Part shown: positions 17,115 to 26,448 of the stretch, one piece after another
Position numbering within the stretch: position 1 is the stretch's first letter
Layout: every line of letters starts with the position of its first letter
Source: Candidatus Pantoea floridensis
GTDB taxonomy: Bacteria; Pseudomonadota; Gammaproteobacteria; Enterobacterales; Enterobacteriaceae
Direction: 5' to 3'
Length of the DNA stretch: 64,000 bases
Assembly: GCF_900215435.1 (NCBI RefSeq)
Contig: NZ_OCMY01000001.1
Location: forward strand, 1,798,001 to 1,862,000
Program-made: the position numbers and the translations under genes
Notes under the pieces: generated by a model
Told to the model about the DNA's origin: nothing
Database searches by the model: none
What the model saw: the letters and a program-made list of their open reading frames with translations, nothing else

Positions 17115-18331
17115 GGATCCATCTCCTGTCGGGAAGCAATCGGGGTAATGAGCGTGCTCCACAGCACATTCTGTGTGGTATCACCGCAGATAATCATCTG
17201 TGGTGACAGAGTTTGTCGGGCGATTTCAGTGGCGGCAGCGATAGCCAGCCAGGGGGCTGCGGCACCGGCATGTCCCATGGATGTATCGAGTGAAATGACA
17301 GCGTCATCCTCTACAGACTGCGCAGGGTGTGCATTCTGGCGCCCAATAACTTCTGCGCGCTGCTCACCGGTCAACCCGGCAAGCCATAAATTTTTCACGA
17401 TATTTTCTTTGAGCGGGACGTTATAGGCGGCCATGTTCATCCCCTCGCTCAGTTCACCTGATGGAGCAGCATCTGGCCGGTGTAGCAGCGCGAGAGGTTC
17501 GAGTGCCTCCTGGGTCAGGCGGTTGCCAAGAAGCAGAGCAACACCGGCCTCAGCTGTGTTGTCAGAATCGACAGGCTTTAACTGGAGACCCACAACCAAT
17601 AACATTGCTTTATCTTTAATACGCTCATTCAACCAGCGGTCAATTACACTGAGCCCACTCCCTTCACCATATTCAACAGGAAGAGTAATATTGTTCTTTT
17701 GCCAGGCCTCATCCCAGTAATGGCGAATACTCTCCAGAGGCAGCGATGTTGTTATATCAAAAAATACTACCAGTGGTACTTTGTCAGGGATTTGTGCGAA
17801 AGGAATGCCAGCAATCAACTTCAAAAAAATATTCGTTATCACGAATTTTAGCGAGTCCTGCGGGCTAGAAGAAATTTGGCTCATCCTGGAGCTTTCATTA
17901 CCATCCCGGTCGACCTGCGAAACAATAATGCTATCGTTATTTTGCATGGCAATAGCTGTATCTTTCTGAGCAACTGATGAGTGGCCGGTAATAAATGTTG
18001 CATTCAGCACCTGCAGTGCACGACGTGCCTTACGGGTTTCTCGAAGAATCCATTGTTCTCGCTGTTTGTCGAAAGCATTTGCTTTGCTATCCTGCAATGC
18101 CCACAGAAGCAAACAAGAAGCAAACGGAACACTCCACAAAACAATAGGCACACCTAAAGAAATTTTCCAAAAATGCAGGTTATCAATATAACTCCCGAAT
18201 ATACGCATTAATATAACACTGACCGAAAGCATGGCAACCAGAGCAATAAGCCAACGAAAAAATTTCAGAGGTTTAGGTCTGGGATAGCATTCTGGAAAAT
18301 GTTTAAGTGTATATGACATTAATTTTCTCAT
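17111..18331 (-). CDS. T6SS-associated inner-membrane protein upstream of tssM
   Basis: About 406 residues if the ATG at 18329-18331 is used; Met at 18319 and a TTG at 18343 are alternatives, and none has a strong ribosome site. Two membrane helices lie near the N-terminus (FFRWLIALVAMLSVSVILM and GVPIVLWSVPFASCLLLWAL). The remaining 300 residues are soluble and include a central segment that looks like an alpha/beta fold (VPLVVFFDITTSLPL and AMLLVVGLQLKPV). The stop overlaps the tssM start as GTGA, so it is translationally coupled to TssM and probably works with it. I do not know a named family. Confidence 0.65.
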   Translation of the reverse strand: MRKLMSYTLKHFPECYPRPKPLKFFRWLIALVAMLSVSVILMRIFGSYIDNLHFWKISLGVPIVLWSVPFASCLLLWALQDSKANAFDKQREQWILRETRKARRALQVLNATFITGHSSVAQKDTAIAMQNNDSIIVSQVDRDGNESSRMSQISSSPQDSLKFVITNIFLKLIAGIPFAQIPDKVPLVVFFDITTSLPLESIRHYWDEAWQKNNITLPVEYGEGSGLSVIDRWLNERIKDKAMLLVVGLQLKPVDSDNTAEAGVALLLGNRLTQEALEPLALLHRPDAAPSGELSEGMNMAAYNVPLKENIVKNLWLAGLTGEQRAEVIGRQNAHPAQSVEDDAVISLDTSMGHAGAAAPWLAIAAATEIARQTLSPQMIICGDTTQNVLWSTLITPIASRQEMDP

Positions 18332-18406
18332 ATTACTGAACAATTAAAACCATACTCAAGAAAAGAACTTCCTGCTAAGTTATTTGCCGGAGTAAAAATC
18401 AGACTG

Positions 18407-18964
18407 CTAATTTATTTTTGTCGTTGAAATGGCCTTCCATTTTTTCAGCATGTAATTTAACAGTGGCTTATCTTTTTTTAGATTATAATCTGGAATCGGA
18501 GGATTTTCTCCACCATAACTACCACTTTCAACAACGATATGCTCTTCTCCTCTTAAGGAGTGCTTCACGCCATATTTATATGCAAAATACTTGACGGTTA
18601 CCGGATCGAGTCCACCAATACACCCAATCTTGTAGGCAAATAAAACAGTTCCTACGCCATCAGAAATCGTTTTATTCACCTCTACCGAATCAGTTACAAC
18701 ATCTAACTTTATATCCAGAATACAGTCATTAACATAATCGTTAAGAACCCAGTCAACATTACCCTGAGTCAACTGCTTTATTGACAAATGCTCTCCTGAT
18801 TGATCTTTGGAAATTTGCTTTTCTATCACCAGTGTATGTTCGCCAGAGTTATCGTTCCACTTTGTACTGGAAATTAGATCCTTAGCAAAAGTAGAGTTCA
18901 CTGGGTAAATAAGTAATACACAGCTCATCCTTAAAAGCAGCAAAGGCGCCGAATAATGATTCAT
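18407..18964 (-). CDS. Putative periplasmic immunity protein
   Basis: About 185 residues from the ATG at 18962-18964, which has GGAG ten bases upstream; the ATG at 18973 is too close to it. The N-terminus is a signal peptide (LLLLRMSCVLLIYPVNSTFA). The mature part has two or three Cys and stretches such as GVGTVLFAYKIGCIGGLDPVTVKY, which recall a family of exported proteins often annotated M949_RS01915-like. It is the last gene of the row behind the LysM effector and is AT-rich. An immunity role is inferred from position. Confidence 0.5.
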   Translation of the reverse strand: MNHYSAPLLLLRMSCVLLIYPVNSTFAKDLISSTKWNDNSGEHTLVIEKQISKDQSGEHLSIKQLTQGNVDWVLNDYVNDCILDIKLDVVTDSVEVNKTISDGVGTVLFAYKIGCIGGLDPVTVKYFAYKYGVKHSLRGEEHIVVESGSYGGENPPIPDYNLKKDKPLLNYMLKKWKAISTTKIN

Positions 18965-19013
18965 CAATAACATTCTCCATTTTTAACCAGATGCTTACTT
19001 CAATATTCACAAG

Positions 19014-19503
19014 CTATTTTTGCAACATAAATTTATTTGCAGCTTTGCAAGCTAAAGATCCGTCGGGAAGGGTATCAAACAAAGAGGTAAAATTATACAG
19101 AACTGTTTTTCCATTAACTTTTTTAAATTCAATAAAATACCCATAAGCACCATCATCATCACATTTTTTCTCATGGACTCCGGTAGTGCAAAAGATATAT
19201 TCCATACACACACTTTTTCATTTGGAAAAACAGCTGATATGTTAACAGGATACTTTGATTTTTGTCGACACCCCAGCCATAGTAAGCATCAGATACATTA
19301 GTAATGTGTACTATATTCATTTTTGATCAGTACATAATTCTCAATATAATGTTTTACTGGAGCAACAGCCACATCAATTAGGGATTGCTTATCATTGTTT
19401 TTGAAACCGTAATCAATGATTAAATATCCGACTTCGCTATATATTTGTTAGCTGAAGCATAGGGAGAATAAATAAACAGAAATTCTGCAGAAAGAAACCT
19501 CAT
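19014..19503 (-). pseudogene. Degraded paralog of the immunity-like gene at 19931
   Basis: The last 65 codons are open (KCDDDGAYGYFIEFKKVNGK through SLACKAANKFMLQK) and closely match the C-terminus of the gene at 19931-20428 (QCDDDGAYGYFINFIKIGN and ACSSANEFMMQK). Upstream pieces of the same protein are recognisable in shifted frames: NKYIAKSDI, then NVSDAYYGWGVDKNQ, then NISAVFPNEKVCVWNISF. Several stops and frame changes separate them. It is an older duplicate of the neighbouring gene. Confidence 0.7.
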
Positions 19504-19583
19504 ATTATTCCTAAAAAGTAATCCAGTTAATATAGCATTTTAATCCTTACTAAATGATTTGCATGCCAAATATGTTCACTCTG

Positions 19584-19892
19584 TCATTCAATATTAGCTA
19601 CTCTTATCCAAGAATCATGAGAATGTATAGCTTGAAGAAGATCATGATCGTCTACCCCTTTTAAAGAGGTATTTAAATAGGTCTCATCTACATAAGGGGT
19701 GTAGTCCTTTGAGTCACATGTCGGTGTAATTACATTGTCAACACCATAATATTTTCTGAAAAACTCATCAATTATGTATTTATAATCTATAGCTGATGAT
19801 AATGGCTTCACATATAAAGATATACCGCCAGGATCACCAGAAAAGACATTGAACGAATATAAAAGGACAAATATGGTAATAACTTTTTTCAT
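19584..19892 (-). CDS. Small exported protein of unknown function
   Basis: About 102 residues from the ATG at 19890-19892, preceded by GAGGG. It has a signal peptide (MKKVITIFVLLYSFNVFSG) and a short mature domain with SAIDYKYIIDEFFRKYYGVDNV. It lies in the AT-rich row of small exported proteins behind the LysM effector, so it may be another immunity factor. It could also be truncated, since the sequence after HSHDSWIRVANIE stops early. Confidence 0.5.
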   Translation of the reverse strand: MKKVITIFVLLYSFNVFSGDPGGISLYVKPLSSAIDYKYIIDEFFRKYYGVDNVITPTCDSKDYTPYVDETYLNTSLKGVDDHDLLQAIHSHDSWIRVANIE

Positions 19893-19930
19893 CGACCACA
19901 TCCCTCATTCCAATAATGATATCACTATCA

Positions 19931-20428
19931 TTACTCATAATTTTTTTGCATCATAAACTCATTTGCACTTGAGCACGCTAAAGTGCCATCATCCAGTGCG
20001 ACAAATAAAGATGTGAAATCGCTTAACTTAAGGGAGTTACCAATTTTAATAAAGTTTATGAAATACCCATAGGCTCCGTCATCATCACACTGTTCTCGTA
20101 TCTTTTTAGGTAGAGTAAATGTTACCCGCCAAACACATAACTTTTGTTCGGGAAATTTAAGACTTAAGTGAAAAGGACTACCATCGTTTCTTTTCCGCCC
20201 CCATGCATAAGTAATCTCAGAAAGGCCTTTTAATGTAATGCTTTTGTTCTTGAAAACCTCATCATTAATTATATTATCTTTTACTCCATTAGAAGCAAGG
20301 GCAATCAGCCCATTTTTATCGTTTGAAATAAATACTTTTTTCAGAAAGTCAACATCTGTTTTTGTTATACACTCATTTGCAAAAGCATTAGAACAGAACA
20401 ATAATAAAATACTAAATAACAATTTCAT
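19931..20428 (-). CDS. Putative periplasmic immunity protein to the LysM effector
   Basis: About 165 residues from the ATG at 20426-20428, which has GGAG at a good distance. Signal peptide MKLLFSILLLFCSNAFA, mature N-terminus NECITKTDV. The mature domain contains ITYAWGRKRNDGSPFH, KLCVWRVTF and QCDDDGAYGYFINF. It is the first gene after the LysM effector (54 bases away) and a decayed copy lies at 19014-19503. Export and order make it the best candidate for blocking a peptidoglycan-cutting effector in the periplasm; not proven. Confidence 0.6.
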   Translation of the reverse strand: MKLLFSILLLFCSNAFANECITKTDVDFLKKVFISNDKNGLIALASNGVKDNIINDEVFKNKSITLKGLSEITYAWGRKRNDGSPFHLSLKFPEQKLCVWRVTFTLPKKIREQCDDDGAYGYFINFIKIGNSLKLSDFTSLFVALDDGTLACSSANEFMMQKNYE

Positions 20429-20481
20429 CGAAATCTCCAATATAGGTTATATTCGTACATTGTAAACCAATCATCTATTAT

Positions 20482-22332
20482 TCATCGAGTTTTAGTATCA
20501 TCAAGTGTTAGCATGTTAGACCCAAGATTTTTTCTTAACTTATCAATACTTTCAAAATCTGATGATAAGTCGCCGCCATTTTTAACTATCCTAACCGCGT
20601 TAGGATGATATGAAGCCGGAACATAATACCCTATAAGCTCATAATTTAATTGTTCAAGATAAACTTTCTTCAGTGGATTTACTGTCACACTATTCGCTTG
20701 ATTACCACCTAAAACACCATATTCCCCATCTTTAAACTTGCAATACACAAAGGCAACGTGACCAGTCCACGACCCTCTTTTACGAAAAACAACTATTGCA
20801 CCATATATAGGCTGAGATATTTTTACAAAATTCTTATTTTTCGAGAAGGACTGAGAACTTGCACTACCAGATATTGCATACCCAGACTCTTTGAGGCAAT
20901 AATTTACAAAAGAAGCACACCATGGATTAGAGTCACCCACCATAGATGACATATTAATACCAGTTTTCTTATGATAGTTTATTCCACCATCGCCTTCTCT
21001 CACCCGTCCCCATTTCCATCTATTCTTACCCTCTTCAAATGCAACCGCCATCCATGGAGCCTCTCGCTGATCATGAGGCAGTAACGCTATCGGATTACCA
21101 GATTTTTTCCCCCCAACCGATTCCAGCGCTTTTTTATTAGTATTTACTTTTCTATTTTGCAGTGGTTTTTTACTAGCTGTTTTTAACGTTGGAGGATTAA
21201 CTGCTGATTTTTCAGTCTCGCCAGCAGTATTACTACCATTTTTTTTTATAGAAATTGATTGTCCCGGGTATATTTTATTAGGATCTGATATATTATTCTG
21301 CTGTGCAATATCGTCAACATTCCCACCATTTTTTTCTGCGATCTTCGCCAACGTGTCACCTGGAGCAACGATATATACTGAAGAGCCATTAGTATTGACA
21401 CCATAAATCGTCAAATTCTGACCAGGGAAGATCTTACTCACATCTTTTATATTATTATTTTTGGCGATTTCATCAGCGCTTGTCTTATAACGATCGGCAA
21501 TTTTCGAGAGAGAGTCTCCTGACATGACTATGTACTCTATCGGCTTCTGAGCGCTCTTCTCACGTGGGGCTTTGGGGGTCTCGGCAAGTGTTTTTGCAGA
21601 GAATTGAGAAAAGTTTCTAGTAAGCAGTATATTCTTCGTTTCATCCCCAGCAACAGCTGAATAAACAACATCCTCTTTTCCAGCAGAATTAGTATATTTG
21701 ACGACAATAGCCATTCCTTGTTTCGTATGGATGATTGTCTTGAGCTTGCCGTAAGCGTCTGTTTTCCACTCGTAGCTAGTGCTTCCTAGTGTTGCCTTAA
21801 ATGGCACATCAGCAACTGGTCGAGATCCATCAGAAACAGTCACATTTGTCACATACACCCATTTTTCAGTACCGGGCTTCAAGCCACCTTCTTTTTTACT
21901 GATTGCATCCACAACTTTGCCGAATTCATTATCATTCAAGTCAGATATTTTTTTATCTTTTGCAACTCCACTCTCTGAGCTTATAAAATTGGAATAAGCT
22001 ACTGGGTCATTCCCTGCGGTTTCAGGTGCATACTGCGACATCATGTCAGAGATGGTGTTATCTCGATATTTTCGCTTCAATAATGCACATTTTTCACGCT
22101 CCCCAGCCTCCATACTAGAAAAAATCGCAAATGTGTTTTCTTTCGGATTATACACAGTCCCGGCACCTATCCGCCCTTTTTGCTTACTTGCATCAGGCAA
22201 TGCCATAATATTCCCAGGGTTGTTAAATCTCCAATTCAATGTCCCACCAGTTTTTAGCAAACGAGTTCCATCACCAGCTTCATACTCAACCGTCTTGGTT
22301 TCAAGATGGTATGTCGCTTTTACAAATCTCAT
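20482..22332 (-). CDS. LysM-containing peptidoglycan hydrolase effector
   Basis: A 616-residue protein; AAGGATG precedes the ATG. Residues about 30-100 resemble a phage-structural/muramidase-like module (LNWRFNNPGNIMAL and FAIFSSMEAGERE). Residues about 155-240 look like an Ig-like domain. Two LysM peptidoglycan-binding repeats lie at about 265-310 and 318-362. The C-terminal 190 residues fit the TIGR02594/CHAP-type cysteine hydrolases, with catalytic candidates Cys472 in NPWCASFVNYCL and His525 in WTGHVAFVY. It has no signal peptide, as expected for a T6SS effector. It sits behind vgrG and a DUF4431 gene and before exported immunity candidates. Two cutting domains in one effector are possible but only the C-terminal one has clear catalytic residues. 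Confidence 0.8.
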   Translation of the reverse strand: MRFVKATYHLETKTVEYEAGDGTRLLKTGGTLNWRFNNPGNIMALPDASKQKGRIGAGTVYNPKENTFAIFSSMEAGEREKCALLKRKYRDNTISDMMSQYAPETAGNDPVAYSNFISSESGVAKDKKISDLNDNEFGKVVDAISKKEGGLKPGTEKWVYVTNVTVSDGSRPVADVPFKATLGSTSYEWKTDAYGKLKTIIHTKQGMAIVVKYTNSAGKEDVVYSAVAGDETKNILLTRNFSQFSAKTLAETPKAPREKSAQKPIEYIVMSGDSLSKIADRYKTSADEIAKNNNIKDVSKIFPGQNLTIYGVNTNGSSVYIVAPGDTLAKIAEKNGGNVDDIAQQNNISDPNKIYPGQSISIKKNGSNTAGETEKSAVNPPTLKTASKKPLQNRKVNTNKKALESVGGKKSGNPIALLPHDQREAPWMAVAFEEGKNRWKWGRVREGDGGINYHKKTGINMSSMVGDSNPWCASFVNYCLKESGYAISGSASSQSFSKNKNFVKISQPIYGAIVVFRKRGSWTGHVAFVYCKFKDGEYGVLGGNQANSVTVNPLKKVYLEQLNYELIGYYVPASYHPNAVRIVKNGGDLSSDFESIDKLRKNLGSNMLTLDDTKTR

Positions 22333-22345
22333 ACATCATCCTTTT

Positions 22346-22762
22346 TTATTTTTCTTTCGTTGGTTTAAAACTGGTGTCTTTTAGTAAAACTGGAGTCATA
22401 TGATAGCCTGTGACAGCAAGCATAACATTTCCATCTACAGTGACATGGTGATTAAGTAAATTGCGTTTAGTTTTATAATCTTCACCGTTAATAATGAGCT
22501 GAACATTGCTGCCCCAACCTTTTTGCTCATTATTAGCATCAACTACGCACTTTAGCGGGCTATTTAAATGCAGGATCCAGTAGAGTAATTTTTCGTCATG
22601 CTTCCTATCTTCTCCCCAATTCGGGGGGCCATAAAACAGCTCTTCTTTCATTACTCCTGAGAGTACAACCTTATCCCCTTCTTTCAGACATGCAGCATAT
22701 GCATCGAAGTTATAAAATAAGATAGCTATACTCAACGTAAATTTCATAAGCATATTTAACAT
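22346..22762 (-). CDS. DUF4431-type exported protein, possible immunity or adaptor
   Basis: About 138 residues from the ATG at 22760-22762, with AAGG upstream; the vgrG stop lies two bases before it. Signal peptide (MKFTLSIAILFYNFDAYA) then ACLKEGDKVVLSGVMKEELFYGPPNWGED and YWILHLNSPLKCVVDA, the pattern of DUF4431 proteins. It is exported, so an adaptor role for loading the effector onto VgrG is unlikely; an immunity role is more plausible. Confidence 0.6.
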   Translation of the reverse strand: MLNMLMKFTLSIAILFYNFDAYAACLKEGDKVVLSGVMKEELFYGPPNWGEDRKHDEKLLYWILHLNSPLKCVVDANNEQKGWGSNVQLIINGEDYKTKRNLLNHHVTVDGNVMLAVTGYHMTPVLLKDTSFKPTKEK

Positions 22763-22764
22763 TG

Positions 22765-25464
22765 TCAACTAACCTTTGTTAAATTTAATAAAGTTGCGAT
22801 CATTGATTCAGTCAATGCTGATGACCTATCATCTTCAGAATCTACCTCACTTAAATAAAGATCGGCATCAGATTCTTCATCCCCAAGATCCTCCACACTG
22901 TCATCTTCAGTTGATGAAATAGAAAGATCTTCTTTAACCCAGGTTTCTCGCCCAATAATTAAGTTTATTGTATCGCTTTCAGGAAGTACTATTTTCGGGA
23001 AGCGACCTGAACTATCCACAGTACCAGCCGACAGGATTTTCCCATTACTGTCAGTAATGCTATACGGCTGATTTATCATCCAGTCCATACTTTGGCTGAC
23101 ACTATCGGCACCAGGGAAAGCAAAACGTAAACTTTGTTCGCCAGGTTCCATTACAGGAAATACAGGCATCGTGACCTTTTCTGATGCGCTTGCTTTACGC
23201 CCATAGTGTCCTGCTTTCGTACGATATTCACCTGCAGTAGCAGATTCAATCGCACTTGCATCAATCCTGATATAGCTCCCGCCGCCATTCAGAGTCAGCT
23301 TCTTCTTCGCGATGATTTTTATTTCATCTTCGGTACTGACGATGCTGATTTCCTTGCGGGCTATTAATTCCATCAAGTCGTTCTGTGCCTGTACCTGTAC
23401 CGGTCCCTGATTAGCAATGAGTTTAATGCCGAGCTTACGCACAAACACGCTGAGCGCATTACCAACACCCACAAACAAATTCCTCACCACGCTGATATCG
23501 GCATTCTTACCGGCTGTGGCGATCAAGTTCTGCCCGGCAGATACCTGCAGATGTTGTCCGCTGGTCAGTGCGATGCCGTCCGGCGCACTCATCAGCAGCA
23601 CCGATTTCTTGAGCTCCGTCAGCTGCTGCTCCAGCAGTTTTACCTGCGCCTGCAGATCAGCGGGGTTCGCGGTCGCCTTCTGCGCATCATCGGAGATTGA
23701 AGTCATCTGCTCCCGGGCATCACCCAGATTGCTGACCGCCGGCTGCATCTCCAGCACCTGATCTTGTGCTTTCGTCTGGCCATCAGCGCTGATAAATATC
23801 CCTTTCTGCGCACGTACAGCCCCCCAGCTGTCGGTTCTGAGCTCAAAACCCTCGCCGCGCTTTTGCTTCTCACTGTCAACCAGATGTCCGAGGTTCAGCT
23901 GACTCTTGCCGCCATATTCCGTACTGACCTTGATATGCTCTTTCCCGCGCTCATCATCGAGGCGGATTTTGTTGTTCGCCGGGGTGCGCAGGACGTTGCG
24001 TTTGTAGTTGCGGATGGTGACGTGGTCGCCGTGCGCCGAGTCGTGCAGCACGCCAGAAATATAAGGCCTGTCCGGGTTACCGTCTTCAAAGCCAATCGCC
24101 ACCTCGGTGCCCGCCAGCAGCGGCAGGTGCAGGCCATAGGTGTTGCCTGCGTATGGCCGTGACTGACGCACCCACAGGCTTTCGAACCCGGTCTCCCAGT
24201 TATCGCGGTCAAACAGCATATTGACGCGGTAGCGCCCGTCTTTATCGATATGGCCGTAGGTATCGTTTTCGGTGGTACTGGTGACGCGGGCCGGTAACGT
24301 GCCGGCCATCACCGGGCGTGAGCCAGGTTTCGGTCGGAAGCAAAAATCAGTGCTGTCCGGGATACCGTCAAACCTGACGCCAAAATCTTCATCCCGCCGC
24401 GCATGGCTGTGCATCGCCGTGATGACCACGCCATGCGCAAACACCTCAGCCACTTCGTACCCGCCGGTGACTTTCAGCACCTGCCCCGGAGAGAGGATCG
24501 GGCAGCTGGTGATGGCATGGGTCTGCGTCTGACCATTCAAATAGCGCTCATGGCGAATGCGGGCATAAAACGCCCCGGACTCCGGGGCCGGATTGCGGTC
24601 ATGGTGACTTCCCGCCGTCAGATAGTTATCAGCATAGTGATAGGCATCACCGTAGGTGGTGGCATCCCCGCGGGTCGCATCGACCTGGGTGTTCATGTCA
24701 TCCGAGGCCTGGCGGTAGTTGTAATCACGGGTGCTGACCTGCTTCTGCACTACGTTATGATGGCTTTCCATCCCCCACACCGAGTCCACACCTTCCGAAT
24801 GCTGTCCTGATGGCGGAACCGATGGCAGCATCAGACCTTTTTCATAACCCTGTTGACCGTCGTAAAACTCCACGACGTCGATGTTCAGACGCGTGTCGGT
24901 GGTAAAGCGGAACCAGATGCCGATCTCACCCAACAGACGGGTAATAAAGTGCAGGTCGTCCTCGCCGTACTGCATCACCTGCTCACGGCGTGGATATTCC
25001 TGTGTCAGTGAGAACAGGAAATCCTGACCGCGCATGCTGTGACGCTCGCGCAGAATTTTTTCCACGATTTGTGGGACCGACATGTCCTGATAAATGGCGT
25101 TCTGGTGCGAACGGTCAAGCAGCGCCAGGCGTGGCTGAAGCGTCAGGGCATAATGGGTTTCATCCTTTGAGGTGCTGAGGCGTTCAAAACCACTCACCAC
25201 GCCCTGAAGGATACGCACGGCCTGCTGCATTTTGATGCCGTAACCCTGGTCAACCGGGGCCTGCAGCGTCAGGGAGGCCGCTTTCATCAGCATCATTTCT
25301 TTGCTGATGGCATGGTCAGAGCTTGTGAATTCAATGCGGTAGCGGAACGGCGTGCTCAGGGCTTCATCGCCTTCAAACGCCAGCACATCGAGTTCTGCTT
25401 CACATCCCTTCACCGACAGCTGATGATGGTTGTGGCTGAATCTGATTAGGGGATGGGGGCTCAT
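22765..25464 (-). CDS. vgrG: VgrG spike protein (TssI) with extended C-terminus
   Basis: An 899-residue T6SS spike. Residues 1-about 330 form the gp27-like base (LSTPFRYRIEF, then QYGEDDLHFITRLLGEIGIWFRF). The gp5-like OB fold and beta-helix follow (GHIDKDGRYRVNML, SLWVRQSRPYAGNTYGLHLPL, GTEVAIGFEDGNPDRPYISG). Residues about 600-780 are DUF2345-type beta-helix (LMSAPDGIALTSGQHLQVSAG). A further 130 residues include an acidic tail rich in Glu, Asp and Ser (about 855-885). The start ATG overlaps the stop of the clpV remnant as ATGA. The gene is intact and could be used by another T6SS in the cell. Confidence 0.93.
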   Translation of the reverse strand: MSPHPLIRFSHNHHQLSVKGCEAELDVLAFEGDEALSTPFRYRIEFTSSDHAISKEMMLMKAASLTLQAPVDQGYGIKMQQAVRILQGVVSGFERLSTSKDETHYALTLQPRLALLDRSHQNAIYQDMSVPQIVEKILRERHSMRGQDFLFSLTQEYPRREQVMQYGEDDLHFITRLLGEIGIWFRFTTDTRLNIDVVEFYDGQQGYEKGLMLPSVPPSGQHSEGVDSVWGMESHHNVVQKQVSTRDYNYRQASDDMNTQVDATRGDATTYGDAYHYADNYLTAGSHHDRNPAPESGAFYARIRHERYLNGQTQTHAITSCPILSPGQVLKVTGGYEVAEVFAHGVVITAMHSHARRDEDFGVRFDGIPDSTDFCFRPKPGSRPVMAGTLPARVTSTTENDTYGHIDKDGRYRVNMLFDRDNWETGFESLWVRQSRPYAGNTYGLHLPLLAGTEVAIGFEDGNPDRPYISGVLHDSAHGDHVTIRNYKRNVLRTPANNKIRLDDERGKEHIKVSTEYGGKSQLNLGHLVDSEKQKRGEGFELRTDSWGAVRAQKGIFISADGQTKAQDQVLEMQPAVSNLGDAREQMTSISDDAQKATANPADLQAQVKLLEQQLTELKKSVLLMSAPDGIALTSGQHLQVSAGQNLIATAGKNADISVVRNLFVGVGNALSVFVRKLGIKLIANQGPVQVQAQNDLMELIARKEISIVSTEDEIKIIAKKKLTLNGGGSYIRIDASAIESATAGEYRTKAGHYGRKASASEKVTMPVFPVMEPGEQSLRFAFPGADSVSQSMDWMINQPYSITDSNGKILSAGTVDSSGRFPKIVLPESDTINLIIGRETWVKEDLSISSTEDDSVEDLGDEESDADLYLSEVDSEDDRSSALTESMIATLLNLTKVS

Positions 25465-25730
25465 GCGCGCACTCCTTCAGTCCAGTCAAATTCCAGCACA
25501 ATCTCTTCTTCCTCATTCCAGCCAAGCGTCAGGGAGTGTGGTTTTTGCTTCGCAGCTATGTGGGTCAGCAGCTGCTGGCTCAGCACCGGCAGAATCTGCT
25601 GATTGAGCAGCCAGTGCTCCGGCTGAATTTCGGCGTGTGCGCGGGTCTGGCACAGCGATGCGGCAGCCTCCAGCGTCTGCGCACAGAACGGGTTAAGGCG
25701 ACGCAGCAAGGCGGCTGACTGACTATCCAT
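25461..25730 (-). pseudogene. tssH: clpV (tssH) reduced to its two ends
   Basis: An 89-residue frame. Residues 1-42 are the start of ClpV, the sheath-disassembly ATPase (ALLRRLNPFCAQTLEAAASL and HAEIQPEHWLL). From about residue 43 it continues with the very C-terminus (LPVLSQQLLTHIAAKQKPHSLTLGWNEEEEIVLEFDW). More than 750 codons, including both AAA+ domains, are deleted in frame. The ribosome site (TTAGGAGAG) and the ATGA overlap with vgrG survive, so a small protein could still be made, but it has no ATPase activity. Confidence 0.85.
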
Positions 25731-25905
25731 AGCAAAACTCTCCTAATTGCGGACACGCTACCGCCCGTCGCCGTGAACCAAAGCGCATAAGGTAAGCAGG
25801 CCTGATAATGAAAGTGGTTTGTGGCTATACCCGCATCGGATGCACCCACAAATCAGCTTCTGAACATGCGGGCGGACTGAAGGCCGCCCCTACCGCGCCA
25901 TCCAC

Positions 25906-26448
25906 TCAAGCGATTACGCTAAATAGTTCGTGCGGTAACAAGGCGGTGGAGCGTTCGCTCCATGTGTACGAATGAATGATGTTGCCGTCTTTGTAGGTCC
26001 AGGTGATTTTTTCGTAACGCAGTTCAATGCGCTCAAGGTGGTTGTGCTTCTCTTTGGAAGGATTAGCCTTCAGGTCGCGTAATAGATTGCGCATGGCGAG
26101 CACCGCGTTGAGCTGCGGAATTTGACGGGCGACCGGCTCCGGCTCGAAGTCTTTCATTTCATTGAGGGAGAGGCTGACGTTTTCTTCGCTGCCGTCACCG
26201 GCAAGGGTGTTGGCTACAGAAAGGTTTATAGAAGGATAAAAGTCGGCTAACACGCAGTCGAAATTGTTTTTATTAATGTTGATCTTTTCACGCTCAGATA
26301 CAGGACGCTGTTCAGCGCCGTTACTGTAATCACCCACAACGACCAGTTTGAGGGGTAATTCAATCTTTTTCTGTGCATTGCCCGTGTGCAGTCTGAGCTG
26401 GATGTTAACGCGGGCCTTGGGGATCTCAGACTGATAGGAGTAAGACAT
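25906..26448 (-). pseudogene. tssB-hcp chimera made by a large deletion
   Basis: A 180-residue open frame. Residues 1-about 132 are TssB (VipA), the small sheath subunit: HTGNAQKKIELPLKLVVVGDY, SEREKININKNNFDCVLADF and DFEPEPVARQIPQLNAVLAM. At about residue 133-137 the protein changes into the C-terminus of Hcp, the inner-tube protein (HLERIELRYEKITWTYKDGN). A deletion therefore removed the end of tssB, probably tssC, tssK, tssL and other genes, and most of hcp. GGGAC precedes the ATG. Whether the chimera is translated or stable is unknown. Confidence 0.85.
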
